From Neoconidiobolus thromboides FSU 785 (taxonomy: Eukaryota > Entomophthoromycota > Entomophthoromycetes > Entomophthorales > Neoconidiobolaceae), in assembly GCA_025603075.1 (NCBI GenBank), contig MU626306.1:1-64000 (forward strand): DNA of 64,000 bases, given 5' to 3'. Below are positions 36,933 to 50,598 of the stretch, one piece after another. Position 1 is the stretch's first letter, and every line of letters starts with the position of its first letter. The notes below the pieces were generated by a model. It worked only from the letters and a program-made list of their open reading frames with translations. It was not told the DNA's origin and did no database searches. The position numbers were made by a program, and so were the translations under genes.

Positions 36933-36968
36933 AAGTAGTGTTTAAGTTTGTAAACTTAAACACTACTT
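36933..36968. repeat. Perfect palindrome, 17-bp arms
   Basis: AAGTAGTGTTTAAGTTT at 36933-36949 is the exact reverse complement of 36952-36968, with a 2-nt centre. It lies about 295 bp past the stop of the nucleoside transporter, between two converging genes. Confidence 0.85.
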
Positions 36969-37261
36969 CATCTTTCATGTTATAATAATATCAAACGTAA
37001 GGTTAAATAGCCACTATAGTGTTTACTCAACAAAGGGAATGATAAGTTTATTAATTAAATCTTCCTTTTGCCTCATTATATAAATATAATGAGACAATTT
37101 TTTTAGGTAAAAAGAAAAGGAAGGAAAAGAAAAACCAATCAACACCAACTTGAAAGTAAGACTCTATTTAGAAAAATTCTACTAAAGTTAATTCTATAAG
37201 TGTTAATATGAAATAATCGTAAGGAAGTCGAAACTCCTTTATATTAAAATAAAGCCCATTT

Positions 37262-38935
37262 TTAAATTAATAAACCAGCTACACATGCTGATACAAAGGT
37301 ACAGATAGTACCTGTCAACATAGCAGAGAAGGCAACATTAGCAAGGTCATGTTTACGTGATGGTGCCATAGCTCCTAAACAACCAACTTGGATACCAATG
37401 GAAGCTAAATTAGCAAAACCACAAAGGGAATAGATAGCAAGTACATTGGCACGTACTGAAAGAACGTTAGCGGCTTCAAGTTTAGTTAATTCAGCAAAGG
37501 CAGCAAATTCATTAACAAACATTTTAATAGCCATAAGTTTACCAACTTCATAACATTCACTTGGTGGTACACCAACAAAGAAAGCAAATGGTACAAAGAC
37601 ATAACCCATAATAAGCTCAAGGGTTAACTTTTCAATGTTAACAAAGGAACCTAACCAAGTAAGTAAAGAATTGACTAAAGCAAGTAAAGAAATAACAGCT
37701 AAAAGAGTACCACCAATAAGTAAAACTAAAGTAACACCTTGAGCAGCACCATTAGCGGCAGCATGTAAAATATTGACTTCTTTTTCTTCAGATTTTGGTA
37801 CAGTTACTGTACCCTTGGTCTTACTTTCTTCAAGTTCTGGATAACGCATTTTAGAAAGAGCAAGTGAACATGGGATGGACATAACACAAGAGGTGATTAA
37901 AGATTGAGGATCAATTTTCATGTTAATGAAAGCAATTAAAACGGAACCTGCAATGGTAGCAAAACCAGATGTCATAACTTGATGAAGTTCAGCAATAGTC
38001 ATTTCAGCTAAGAAAGGTTTGACTAATAAAGCGGATTCACCTTGTCCAACAAACGGAGAAGCAGCAGCTACTACAGATTCAGAGCCAGAAGTATCCATTA
38101 AACTTTTAAAGAACCAAGCAAACTTAACTACAAGCCATTGCATAGCACCAGTGTAGTAAACAATTTGAATAAATGAAGCAAAGAATAATACACCTGGTAA
38201 TACAGTGAATACAAAGATCATTTCATTAGCGAAATCACCAGCTACAAATTTAGCACCTTCTTTGGCGAAACCAAGTAAAGCAGCACATTGAAGAGATAAC
38301 CAATGGAATAAGGAGTAACCAGCATAGGTCTTAATGACAAAGATACCAAGTAAAAATTGTAAAATGATCCCAACAACAACGGTTTGCCAGTTGATATTCT
38401 TTGGACTCCTTGAAGTAGCGAACATAAGGAAAGTAAATACAAATAAACCTAATAAAGATTGACCTCTTTGTAATAAAGTTCCGTTGGCAGTTTCTGGGGT
38501 ACCAAAAGCGACAGCAATAAGTAAAGTAAGAGCGAGAGTAATACCAATTCCATACTTATAAAGTGTCTTTGTACTTCTAAATAAACGACCAATTGGTTTC
38601 CAAGCAATAGAAATAGGACGAGTAACAATAGTAGTTGGTACAAATTCGAAGAAAATTTTAAGAGAAATAAAAGCATAAAGTAAACAACGAACAAGAGGAT
38701 CTTCTGGATGAAGGACTAAAGTGGCAATGAAATAAGCGGTCATTAATACCCAAAATACAGCTAAAATAATTTTGGTAAGATATCTTCTCCAAAATGGTTT
38801 TGGAGTATCACTTGAAGCCTCTTCTGAACCATAAGAATCTAAATGAGGTCTTGGACCCGATTTCTCATTATCGTAATTATCGACCGGAATTTCAACGTTA
38901 TCCGGTCTTGTCTTTTCATCAATTTGAGTGGACAT
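37262..38935 (-). CDS. Concentrative nucleoside transporter (CNT / SLC28 family)
   Basis: Predicted sodium- or proton-coupled importer of nucleosides, 557 aa, single exon, ATG at 38935. A hydrophilic N-terminus of about 48 residues precedes multiple hydrophobic helices. Family motifs are clear: GQGESALLVKPFLAEMT in the re-entrant hairpin region and GVPPSECYEVGKLMAIKMFV then NEFAAF near residues 455-485. The C-terminal hydrophobic domain continues to the last residue. The length fits fungal CNTs (CaCNT type, 550-610 aa). A TATAAATAG box lies 111 bp upstream. Plasma-membrane location and nucleoside salvage are family knowledge; exact substrate choice is not predictable. Confidence 0.94.
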   Translation of the reverse strand: MSTQIDEKTRPDNVEIPVDNYDNEKSGPRPHLDSYGSEEASSDTPKPFWRRYLTKIILAVFWVLMTAYFIATLVLHPEDPLVRCLLYAFISLKIFFEFVPTTIVTRPISIAWKPIGRLFRSTKTLYKYGIGITLALTLLIAVAFGTPETANGTLLQRGQSLLGLFVFTFLMFATSRSPKNINWQTVVVGIILQFLLGIFVIKTYAGYSLFHWLSLQCAALLGFAKEGAKFVAGDFANEMIFVFTVLPGVLFFASFIQIVYYTGAMQWLVVKFAWFFKSLMDTSGSESVVAAASPFVGQGESALLVKPFLAEMTIAELHQVMTSGFATIAGSVLIAFINMKIDPQSLITSCVMSIPCSLALSKMRYPELEESKTKGTVTVPKSEEKEVNILHAAANGAAQGVTLVLLIGGTLLAVISLLALVNSLLTWLGSFVNIEKLTLELIMGYVFVPFAFFVGVPPSECYEVGKLMAIKMFVNEFAAFAELTKLEAANVLSVRANVLAIYSLCGFANLASIGIQVGCLGAMAPSRKHDLANVAFSAMLTGTICTFVSACVAGLLI

Positions 38936-39045
38936 GATTTTTTTAAAGTATTAATTATAAAAGTTTTGTTATAAAAAACAAACTTTTAAAAAGTTAAAAG
39001 TATAGAATTAAAATTAAATTATTGTTTAAAAAAATTTTAATTCAA

Positions 39046-39054
39046 CTATTTATA
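39046..39054 (-). promoter_or_regulatory. TATA box of the nucleoside transporter
   Basis: TATAAATAG on the minus strand, about 111 bp upstream of the ATG at 38935. Identical to the boxes at the subtilase and GH15 genes. Confidence 0.5.
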
Positions 39055-40106
39055 CTATTTGTTGATTATCTAGCTCTTAACAAAAAATTTATTAGATGAA
39101 TTAAAACTTATTGATATATGACCTCATGTTACTTAAAGATTACTTAATAAAGTGATTTCACTCTTTAAAATTGCTAAGATCGTATTTATTTAGATAAGTT
39201 TCGAAATTTATTAAATATCTTCTTAAGTATATTTCAACCAATCAACTTTCATTTGAAAGCTTTAAATACTACTTTTAGAAACTGTAAATCGAAATAGTCA
39301 TTGAATATTTATTCAAGTAATGGGAACTACCATCACAAGATAGTCGACTTTAAATTGTGGGGTAAAATGGTTACTAGTTGATGTGTATTTTTGTATAATT
39401 TGAGTTCATTTTTTATAGCATTTTCAATAATTAGATTTACCATGCTATTTAAAGTAAGACACTTGCTCCATCCAAAGTCAAGCTTTGTATTGCTGTTACT
39501 ATTCAACTATTCGAACCTTTTATTTTTATTTTTATTTATTTTTATTTATTTCATCGGTTCATTTATTTAGTATTGTTCTTTAGTTGACACTTGGAATGAA
39601 ATTTAACCAATTATTATGTTTCAACTATTATTCCTTTAATAACTCTCTCCTTGTTGAAGATTAGTATTAGAAATTTGAACGTAATTAATTACCTTCTATT
39701 TTTAATAGTGTTTTTATGGTTTTATAATTCAAGATTGAATATAAGGTACTAAAGACAGAGCTCTTATTCTTATTCATTTATTTTTCACGTTATTTTGAAC
39801 TTTTTAATTGCTTTAGTAATTTTAAATGTTACATCGACAATCAAATACTTCACCTTATTTATAATAATAAGTTGTTAACTTACCATTTTATTTTAAATAT
39901 TTAAATTTATTTAGACTTATTCGAATATAATAATATTTAAAAGAAAGAATAAACTTAGAATTAGCTATAAATATCTTACCAATCGCTTAATAAATTTAAA
40001 TTTTTTTAAGGATTTTATTTGATTATCTTTAGAATCTAAGAATTAATAATTTGAAAAATCTATATTGAAAATTATTTCAATACCCTTAATACCAGAATAG
40101 GGTATT

Positions 40107-40240
40107 GTATTATATTATCTTATATTATATTATATTATATTATATTAAATTATATTATATTATATTACATTATATTATATTATATTATATTATATTATAT
40201 TATATTATATTATATTATATTATATTATATTATATTATAT
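40107..40240. repeat. Pentanucleotide microsatellite (TATAT)n
   Basis: About 130 bp of near-perfect 5-bp units with a few substitutions near its left end; it stops abruptly at CACTG. Confidence 0.9.
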
Positions 40241-41428
40241 CACTGTTTTATTTTATTTTATTTTTATTTTAAATATGATTTTTTTTATTTTAGTCCTATT
40301 AAGTAATAATATAATATAGTCATCTAATTTAATTTTTATTAAGTTTATTCCATGTTAAATTGAATTTCAGAATTAAGTTTCTAGATTATTAAATTTGAAA
40401 TACAAAATCTTTAATAAAATGATTAATGAATTAAAAGAATTTAAACTATATTTATTATATTTTTTTAATATCGCTAATAATACAAGTGTAAATAATACAA
40501 ATATGTATTTCCCGATACGGGGAAGTATTAATTACAATTGCTGTGATTTCAATATAAAATTCAATCTAGATTTTGTACACTTATTAGCATGCCATTAATT
40601 TATTTTTGTAACCTTGTTTTTATTATTATTTCCATAAATCCGCTAGCTTAGGTAATAACTCATTTGGAGATAAATAGTTTCTAAATATTATTACACAATA
40701 CAATTAAGTACAAAAGTAGATGAAGAGTTTTTTGTACATAATAAATAAATAAATAATTTTATTTAATTGTTTTTAACATAAAATTCAAAAAATTTATTAC
40801 ATGATGGAACGAATTTTTATCTCCCTTTTTTATTAATTCAACTTTTTTTATCCTTTTATTAAAGATAAGGGATAATTTTATAAGTATTAGAGTCAATGTG
40901 CTTAAAATAAAAGCTTATAAAATAAAAACTTATAATATATATATAAATAGATTCTACTTTTATATATTTATAATAATATCTCTTTATAATTTATAATAAC
41001 CTGCTATAATACACAATTAATTAAATATTATTATTAATAAAAATAAAACCACCATCAATTCCTTTATTAGATCATCAATAAATAATAAAACCCTTAATTA
41101 AAGTATATTTGTTTTTTTATTAAAAAGATCAGATTTATCATTTTATGCACTTTAATTAAAAGAATCCTTTAGGAATATTAAAATAGTTGAAATGAACTTA
41201 GTTGATTTGTTTAAATTATTGTTTGAAATAAGATTATTATTGTTACTTTGTTGTTATTGTTTTTTATAATAATATAATATTAATAGATTCTAACTTTTAT
41301 TTGTTTATTGTTTATCAAAATTTAAGTGTAAATATTTTATTTTTATCTATTTGTAAACTATAATAAACTTTGACAAAAAAATTGTAAGTGATTAAATCAT
41401 TTGATTTATTGTATAAATGATACATAGT

Positions 41429-41500
41429 AAATAATAAAAATAATAAAAATAAAAATAAAAATAAAAATAAAACTTTTACAAAAATAAAAATAAAACTCTT
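41429..41500. repeat. A-rich simple repeat (AAAAAT)n
   Basis: Tandem AAAAAT-type units over about 70 bp, interrupted once by CTTTTAC. Confidence 0.75.
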
Positions 41501-41607
41501 ATAAAAATATAAACTTCATTTAAAACATTTATATTGTCAAACAAATTGAAAGTATCGTTTATTTACTATAATCATTATCTTTTTCAAAGCCTTAAAATAA
41601 CTGTAGC

Positions 41608-41645
41608 TTGGAGGTGTTTTTTTTAAACACAAAAATACATCCCTA
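41608..41645 (-). mobile_element. Short TIR element, copy 18 (only the two ends)
   Basis: Reverse orientation, about 38 bp. TTGGAGGTGTTTTTTTT runs straight into AAACACAAAAATACATCCCT, so the whole core of the element is gone and the ends are fused. Confidence 0.7.
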
Positions 41646-41824
41646 CCCTCATTTCTTATTTCAGATAACAAAATAGAAAGTTTAAATAGAAGTAGAAAAT
41701 AAAGTTAAGTATTAGTAGATAAGATGTAAACAAGATGAATAAAATTCTTAATAGTAATTATAAAGTTAGAAATGTTATGAAATTTATTAGCTTCTATTTG
41801 ATATCCAAATTAACATATAACATA

Positions 41825-41925
41825 TGGGGATGTATTTTTTGGTTTCATAACTTTTTCCATTTTTTAAACGCTATTTGAGCAGAGAGATTGTTAGTAAAAT
41901 TATTAAGCAAAAAAATACATCCCTA
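41825..41925 (-). mobile_element. Short TIR element, copy 19
   Basis: Reverse orientation, TGGGGATGT left end and ACATCCCTA right end, TA flanks, interior CATTTTTTAAACGCTATTTG. Confidence 0.9.
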
Positions 41926-42242
41926 TATAAAATACTCTTTAAGATCCTTAAAATTTTAACTTTTTACAACTTTCAAATCTGGTAAGGTTCTTCTTTGAGC
42001 ATACATTTTGGTTTACGCAGTCTTTTACTTAATAGCAAGTGAGGGGTATCTTTCAACAAGGGTAAAATTCATTTTTGGTTATTTTACCCATGTTAAAAAT
42101 TAATCTTAGTAATTTCCATCAATAAAACTTTACTGCGTAAATTGGGTTGAATTTTCAATAAGAAATTTAAATTCAAAAAATATTTTTTAAAAAAGTACCT
42201 AATTTTTCAAGCTTATTGTACTTTTAAAAGAAAAACTAGTAA

Positions 42243-44685
<2,443 letters not shown>

Positions 44686-44849
44686 AGTATAGATAAAGAA
44701 TAATAAATAGAAGTTTCTATAAAGAATATTCGATATTAAATAAATATATAAATATAGTTATAAGTCTATACTTAATTTTATTATTATTTATTTTATTATA
44801 TAAGTGTTAAATAAATAAAATATTGAATTTAATTTTAACTCCTTTTACT

Positions 44850-47062
44850 TTATTGTTTTGCTAAAAACCCAGCTAAATCTTCAATTGCCTTTTGAATATT
44901 TTTACGAAAACCAAGATGATCTGTAGAATTTGATTGATTCCATTTTGAGATAGATAATTTAATATCTTGTTTATCGATTGCATAATTAACACCATAACCA
45001 TCTTTAACTACAGGTGCAAAACCACCATAAAAATATTTACCTGGTGACATATTGGAAGTAGATAATTTGAAACTCATAGATTCAATATAAGATGGATGTT
45101 GAAATAATTGAGGTGTTTTTTCTTCTTCTTGAATCATACATCTAAGTCCCAAAAGATGACGATCAATACCTTGTCCACGGGATGCTTTTTTCATATATGA
45201 TAAATGAGCAGTAAATGCATTTTTAATAGCTTCTAACTTTTTGTTATGAGAGATATCTTTATCATCAAACAATTGAACAAATTGTTTACTTTCAATCGAA
45301 CAACTCCTAACTGTTTCTGTTCTACCATGTAAAAAAGCTCTAGTAGAGGCTGTTTCATAAGTAGGTCCAACTTCTCCTTGTTGTCGATAATAAGCTAACT
45401 GTAAGGCCATTTGTAAAAAGGTATCAGGACTGACTTTAAGACTCTTGAGTAAGGCGGAACCAATACCTGAATGATGTAATAGTACACTTTCAATGTTAGA
45501 GATGAATTTTGGTACTCGTTCATGGGCTTCATTAATTAAAGTATTGACTTCATTATTTACTTCCCATCGTAATAATTTAGGTTCTTCTAAAGTTATATCA
45601 TTAGCTACATTAATAGGGTCACTATGAGGTTCACTATATTTATTATAATTATAATTATAACTATTTAGTATTTATTATTAATACATAATATATATTTACT
45701 TTGCTAAAATTTCGTTAATAATTCTGCCAGGTATAACAGCATCAGCAGGGGTATGCTATTTAGTAAATCGATGTTAATATTTGTTATCATGTTGATATCT
45801 ATTATCATATTATTAATATTCTTTACCTCTCCATTAATACCAGCTCTACCATTATTAGTTAAAATTAATTGAATAGCTTTATCAAACCAACGATTTTGGC
45901 CTGTATGACCATGAAATATAACTTGATGAGATTCATCAATATTAGTTGAAGGAGAATAATCTTCTAAACATAAAACAAATAAACTTGTATCAATGTAATT
46001 TAAAGTTTGTTGATTTAATTGATTAGTTTCTAATAATTCTCTTGCTTTTGCCCAAATATCTCGATGTTCACCAGTTAATATACCTACATTTGGTTGATAT
46101 TGAGATTGATCTAAATTATCAATTGAATTAATAGCTAATCTCAATTGATTTATTATTGTTTTTATAGATACTCTTTCACTATTTTTTCCGTATACAGGTA
46201 CTTCAACTAATTGATTTTTGTAACTTAATATTATATGATGAGCTAAACATGGATAAGAAGATTCAATTTTATCTCTTTTCATTTTTGGTATTCTAGTTGT
46301 TCCTAGTTGTTGATGATATTGATTCATACATAATGGGGTTTCTTTTATATACTCTGGTTCGATTTCTTCTCTGTTTTAAATATATGAATATATAAGTACT
46401 ATGCACTATGTAATTACTATATAATTATTACCTATTTAAAGCATCATTAAAATTTAATATACCCGTAATTAAACCAGCAGCTCTTTCAATTTGTAAATCT
46501 GTAGTTTTGCCTTTAATTGGATTATTTACTAAACCATTTGGATGATCTTTAAATTCACACCACCAATTTACATTTAATAATGTGGGTTCACGATATTCTA
46601 AATATCCTTTATTTAACCAAATATCTTCAAGCCAAGAATTCTATTTATTAAATAAACATAAATATATAAAATAATAATGCTAAATCAATATTTCTTTACC
46701 TTTTGTTTTAAATCATACTCAATTAATCTTTGTTGTAACTTATTACCTTCTTCACCATAAAATGGAGCAATTGCCTTTAAAGCATCTTTATATTGAATTT
46801 CATCATACAGTGGTAATAAAGATTTTTCATACATTTTCAAAGTATGTTCAAGTGGTGGAATAGGTAATCTTGGTAAGCTAGTTTGGTTATCAAAGGTTTT
46901 TAATTTACTCTTTTCAATTCCAGAGTCTGTTTTAACAGAGTACTGCTGTAAACTTAAGAGCTGACGAAACTGAAGAGGTTTACTTCTAGTATGTTTATTA
47001 ATTACCTTTATTATTAGTGTTGTTTTAAAAGATACTTACTTTAAACGTCGAATTAACTGCAT
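44850..47062 (-). CDS. Carnitine O-acetyltransferase, mitochondrial or peroxisomal type
   Basis: Transfers acetyl groups between CoA and carnitine so they can cross organelle membranes. Six exons on the minus strand join to 642 aa: 47040-47062, 46700-46985, 46432-46640, 45827-46370, 45700-45755 and 44850-45660. The first 27 residues are basic and hydroxylated (MQLIRRLKSKPLQF...), a plausible mitochondrial presequence, much of it encoded by a 23-nt first exon. LPRLPIPPLE opens the acyltransferase domain. The catalytic His is in GEHTPAD, created at an exon junction; GPTYETASTRAF and the STS motif near the C-terminus bind CoA and carnitine. Length is normal. Divergent from AMMECR1 across 291 bp. 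Confidence 0.95.
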
Positions 47063-47353
47063 AACTATATAAAAATAAGATAAAGAAAAGTGATAATAAA
47101 AGATTTTGTATTGTGACGTTTATTTGGGATGGATTCAACAATCACATGTTGTTATCAATGGATAAGTAAAATACGAATTCAAATAATAGAATCCACCAAT
47201 TAAAAGTCAAATTCAATTCACCCTAACACATCATCTTATCATTGAAAAAGTATACAACGTAAATGCTTAAAGAATCATTTTTATTTTATTTTATCTTATT
47301 TTATTTTATCTTATTTTATTATTAATTTATCAATTTACTGCTCACTAAGAACA
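47063..47353. promoter_or_regulatory. Divergent promoter, CRAT and AMMECR1
   Basis: 291 bp between two start codons facing away from each other. It includes a (TTTTATTTTATC)-type simple repeat at about 47280-47325 just upstream of the AMMECR1 start. No TATA box is obvious. Confidence 0.55.
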
Positions 47354-48010
47354 ATGTCCCTATCCAGCAAGCTTCATGTTTATTATTGTTTTGAAACTTT
47401 ATCAAATTATTTAAATCATTACGGTAATAAATCTTATTACAGTGACTCAGATTTAATCAAAAATTTACCTCTTGATTACAGTATTAAATCCGAATTCCCA
47501 AATGACAGTTACCCGTTGTTTGTAACTTGGAATCTCATCGATCCCCACTCCTCAGAAGAAGAAGAACTCCGTGGCTGTATAGGTAATTTCTCACCCTTAT
47601 CCTTACATGATGGCTTAAAGGAATATGCTTTAATTTCTGCCTTACAAGATACTCGATTTGATCCTATAGATACAGAAGAATTGGACCAGCTCTCATGTTG
47701 TGTTTCTTTATTAGTGAAATTTGAATTAGCAGAACATTATTTAGATTGGGAAATTGGCGTTCATGGGATTCGATTAAAATTAAATATTAATGATCGAATT
47801 TATGGAGCTACTTATTTACCAGAAGTGGCTGCTGAACAAGGGTGGACCAAAGAAGAGACAATTAAAAGTTTATTAAGAAAAGGAGGGTATAAAGGGAAAA
47901 CAGATAAGGAAGTGTTGGATAAAATTAAGATAACTAGATATCAATCACATAAAAGTAAAGCTAGCTTTAAAGAGTATTTGGATTATGTTAATAAGTTAAC
48001 TAAGAATTAG
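47354..48010 (+). CDS. AMMECR1 family protein
   Basis: Conserved protein of 218 aa, single exon. The family signature LRGCIGNFSPLSL lies at about residues 76-88, followed by YALISALQDTRFDPI and WEIGVHGIRL. YLPEVAAEQGWTKEETIKSLLRKGGYKG near residues 156-183 is also typical. Human AMMECR1 and yeast MHO1 belong here; the biochemical activity is unsettled, though the fold contains a conserved cysteine-containing pocket. It has the core domain only, without the long N-terminal extension of the vertebrate protein. Confidence 0.95.
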   Translation: MSLSSKLHVYYCFETLSNYLNHYGNKSYYSDSDLIKNLPLDYSIKSEFPNDSYPLFVTWNLIDPHSSEEEELRGCIGNFSPLSLHDGLKEYALISALQDTRFDPIDTEELDQLSCCVSLLVKFELAEHYLDWEIGVHGIRLKLNINDRIYGATYLPEVAAEQGWTKEETIKSLLRKGGYKGKTDKEVLDKIKITRYQSHKSKASFKEYLDYVNKLTKN

Positions 48011-48172
48011 ATAGAAGCTTTAATTAAGTTAGTTATTAAGTGATTTATAAGTAGTTGTAGTTTTTTCATGAGAAGTAAATATAGTATAGTATTAATAATT
48101 TTATTGTTAGTCATTAATTTAAAGTTCCTAATTTATTTTAATTTTTTGTTGATTAATGTCACTATTTACTAT

Positions 48173-48272
48173 TTGTGGATGTTTTTTGGCTTCATCACTT
48201 TTTCCATCTTTTAAGCGCTATTTGAACGGAAAATTTATTAGTAAAACCCTTAAACACAAAAATACATCCCCA
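48173..48272 (-). mobile_element. Short TIR element, copy 20
   Basis: Reverse orientation. Left end TTGTGGATGTTTTTTGG, right end ACATCCCCA; AAGCGCTATTTG intact. Confidence 0.88.
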
Positions 48273-48799
48273 TTTGTTAAAATAACAATCAGTTAATGAT
48301 ACTTAAAAAATAATGTTTTTTTACTATAATCTTGGCTTACAAAACAATACAGGCACCATAGTATACATTTATTTTTATTTGGATAGTTTATTATAAACTT
48401 ATTTTTAAATATTGATTCAACTCTATGTTTAAATATAACATTAATGATTTAACAAATGATTATATATTTTTTAAATAATATATAATCTTAATAGAAATCC
48501 CAGCTTGGATTTTATATTACTTTGATTGCAACTGGGTGGTCGATTTTATTGTCCAAGAAATTTGTTTGATTGTGTAATCAAATATAAAAAGCAAGACATT
48601 TTAATAAAAAAGGATTTCTATCATATTCAGGATTACAAATTCTGTATAAGGTAGGGATGCTTGGGTGATTAGGCTTTAATTTAGCATTTATATGGGTCAA
48701 GGTGCACCTCAGCAGAATTGATTAGGCATCCGCTTATACAATGCGTTTCTGAAGCGGATAGTCTCATGTTTGTTATATTTGTTAACTTATAGAAATACA

Positions 48800-48826
48800 A
48801 GATGATGTTTTTTTGTCTTCATTACT
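48800..48826 (-). mobile_element. Half copy of the short TIR element
   Basis: GATGATGTTTTTTTGTCTTC with ATTACTT matches only the left half of a reverse element; it stops where copy 21 begins. Confidence 0.55.
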
Positions 48827-48923
48827 TAGGAGTGTTTTTTTACTTTATTTTTTCCATTTTTTAACTACTATTTAAAGCGGAAAATTTGTTAATAAAATTC
48901 TTAAACACAAAAATACATCCCCA
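48827..48923 (-). mobile_element. Short TIR element, copy 21
   Basis: Reverse orientation. Left end AGGAGTGTTTTTTTAC after TTAG, right end ACATCCCCA followed by TA. Confidence 0.82.
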
Positions 48924-49184
48924 TATTGTAATCCATTTTAAGCGTTATTTTTTAGTTGCATTAATGTGTTAACTATTAAATCGATATTGATAAAGAAAGT
49001 ACCCACAGCTATACTAGACCTTATAAATAAGTGTAGATGCAGTGATAAGCCTTTTATATTACAAACATGTTATTAAAATGTACTCATTTTAATGTATAAT
49101 CTTTTTATAGTTTGAATAATACTCACAATATAATGTGATATCAAATTAATTTAATGATTAATTACATTCATTTAAAGACTTTTA

Positions 49185-49281
49185 ACGAGCATCTTTTTTA
49201 TTTTCATTTTTTTTCCCTTTTTTAAATGATATTCTATTGTGTGGAAAAAATGTTAGTAAATTCCAAAAAAATACATCCCCA
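49185..49281 (-). mobile_element. Short TIR element, copy 22 (eroded left end)
   Basis: Reverse orientation. CGAGCATCTTTTTTATTTTC replaces the usual left end; right end ACATCCCCA then TA. Confidence 0.75.
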
Positions 49282-49626
49282 TATAGATAAGTATTTAAAA
49301 AAATATCTAATAAGCATTATTTCATTGTAATAATGTTTTTAAAAATTAATAAGAATCCTACTTTATACTATTTCTCTAACATATCTGTACTATAATATAT
49401 TTATGTTTTTTTACAAACAAAGTGCAATTTGTACTATTTTAATAAACTTTGATTTTACTCATTTACATAATGAAATTAGATTACTTTATTATAATTTTAG
49501 CTTTTAAAATGCCTTACATTTAATTCTATAACATAAGTGAAATCCCAATGCTTTAACTTTTAATTGTTTACGCTATATATTAATTAATATACATAATATT
49601 TTTTAGTTGTCAGTGTAGATAATAAA

Positions 49627-49730
49627 TGGGGGGATGTATTTTTGTGTTTAAGAATTTTATTAACAAATTTTCCGCTTTAAATAGTAGTTAAAAAATGGAA
49701 AAAATAATGAAGTAAAAAAAAACACTTACA
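49627..49730 (+). mobile_element. Short TIR element, copy 23
   Basis: Forward orientation. Left end TGGGGGGATGT; right end ACACTTACA is mutated. AGTAGTTAAAAAATGGAAA inside. Confidence 0.82.
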
Positions 49731-50151
49731 AATGTTGATTAAAGTTGTAATAAGTCAATAAATAAAACTTACATAACTATTTATCTTTTTATGAAGTATT
49801 TTTACCAAGTTTAAAAGGGTAAAGATTTAAAATGATAAGTGGACTGAAATGAAAGTTAAGCTTTGAATTACCATATATTAAAATAATGTTTTAAGTACAA
49901 AAATTAAGTCATTATTATAATTGTAATTATATCTCTACATCATATCTATCATACCACCAAACTATTAAAAAACCCCTTTTCATTTACACAGCAAAATCAA
50001 TTTCGTTCTCTAGCCAATAACAAACGTTTAAAATTCCACTCTCAGCTTTCTTCAATATTATTAATCGCAGCAAAAACCTCCACATTATAGCTTTAAATTT
50101 TAATAAATTTAACTAAACAATTTCATTTATTTTATTTAATCCTTCTAAAAA

Positions 50152-50598
50152 ATGCCGCAATCCCCCGAAACTCATGTTCAAACTTCAGAGCCAAAAAATC
50201 AAGGCTCTAATACAATAACTATAACTGAAAGTGCAACTCCTGTGGACTCAGCTCAAGATATTGTACGTTTGACAGTGGAAGGAGAAGCTAGAGAAAGTAG
50301 AGGTCCAAGAGTAAGATGGGATAGCGAAGTAATTGATAATGAAGGGATGAATAAAAAGAAGTCAAAGGGTAAGTTTTGTGTTTCATTTATTCATTCTATC
50401 AGAATATAAGTTTTATGCAACAATTTCTAACATTCTATTTTTATAGTATGTTGTATCTTTAAAAAAGAACGGGCAGTAGGAGAAAGTTCCTCAGAAGATG
50501 AGAGTTCCTCAGGAGAGGAATATGAGTATCAGGGGAATAGAATAGGCTCGCCAAATAATTATGAAAGGGTTGGGAAAAGAAAAGGTAAGGCTGTTTAG
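50152..50598 (+). CDS. Protein phosphatase 1 inhibitor, PPP1R11 / Ypi1 family
   Basis: Small regulator of type 1 protein phosphatase. Two exons, 50152-50368 and 50447-50598, join to 122 aa across a 78-nt intron. The family core spans the intron: VRWDSEVIDNEGMNKKKSK then VCCIFKKERAVGESSS, containing the VRW PP1-docking motif (RVxF-type region) and the paired cysteines next to the KKKSK run. An acidic serine tract (EDESSSGEE) follows and a short basic C-terminus ends the protein. The length matches yeast Ypi1 (155) and human PPP1R11 (126). Converges on GID4, whose stop codon lies 336 bp away. Confidence 0.93.

Larger units (their letters stand above)
35774..37261. other. Convergent intergenic region, GH15 to nucleoside transporter
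   Basis: Both neighbours end here. It contains one TIR-element copy (36193-36296), a 36-bp perfect palindrome (36933-36968) and a short stem at 37072-37093 in the transporter's 3' flank. No gene. Confidence 0.5.
48011..50151. other. Repeat-rich intergenic region
   Basis: 2.1 kb holding four TIR elements plus a half copy between 48173 and 49730. A slightly GC-richer patch at about 48655-48765 contains an 8-bp stem ATCCGCTT / AAGCGGAT (48728-48759). No coding region. Confidence 0.5.

Noticed and set aside
38242-38694. Two Leu/Val-rich small membrane proteins
   Set aside because: Alternative frames of the nucleoside transporter; their hydrophobicity is a side effect of its membrane helices.
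40395-40598. 67-codon gene
   Set aside because: Low-complexity Asn/Phe/Ile translation of AT-rich DNA beside a microsatellite.
44850-45410. Short acyltransferase fragment starting at an internal Met
   Set aside because: It is the inner part of the last exon of the six-exon carnitine acetyltransferase; the frame continues upstream to a splice site at 45660.
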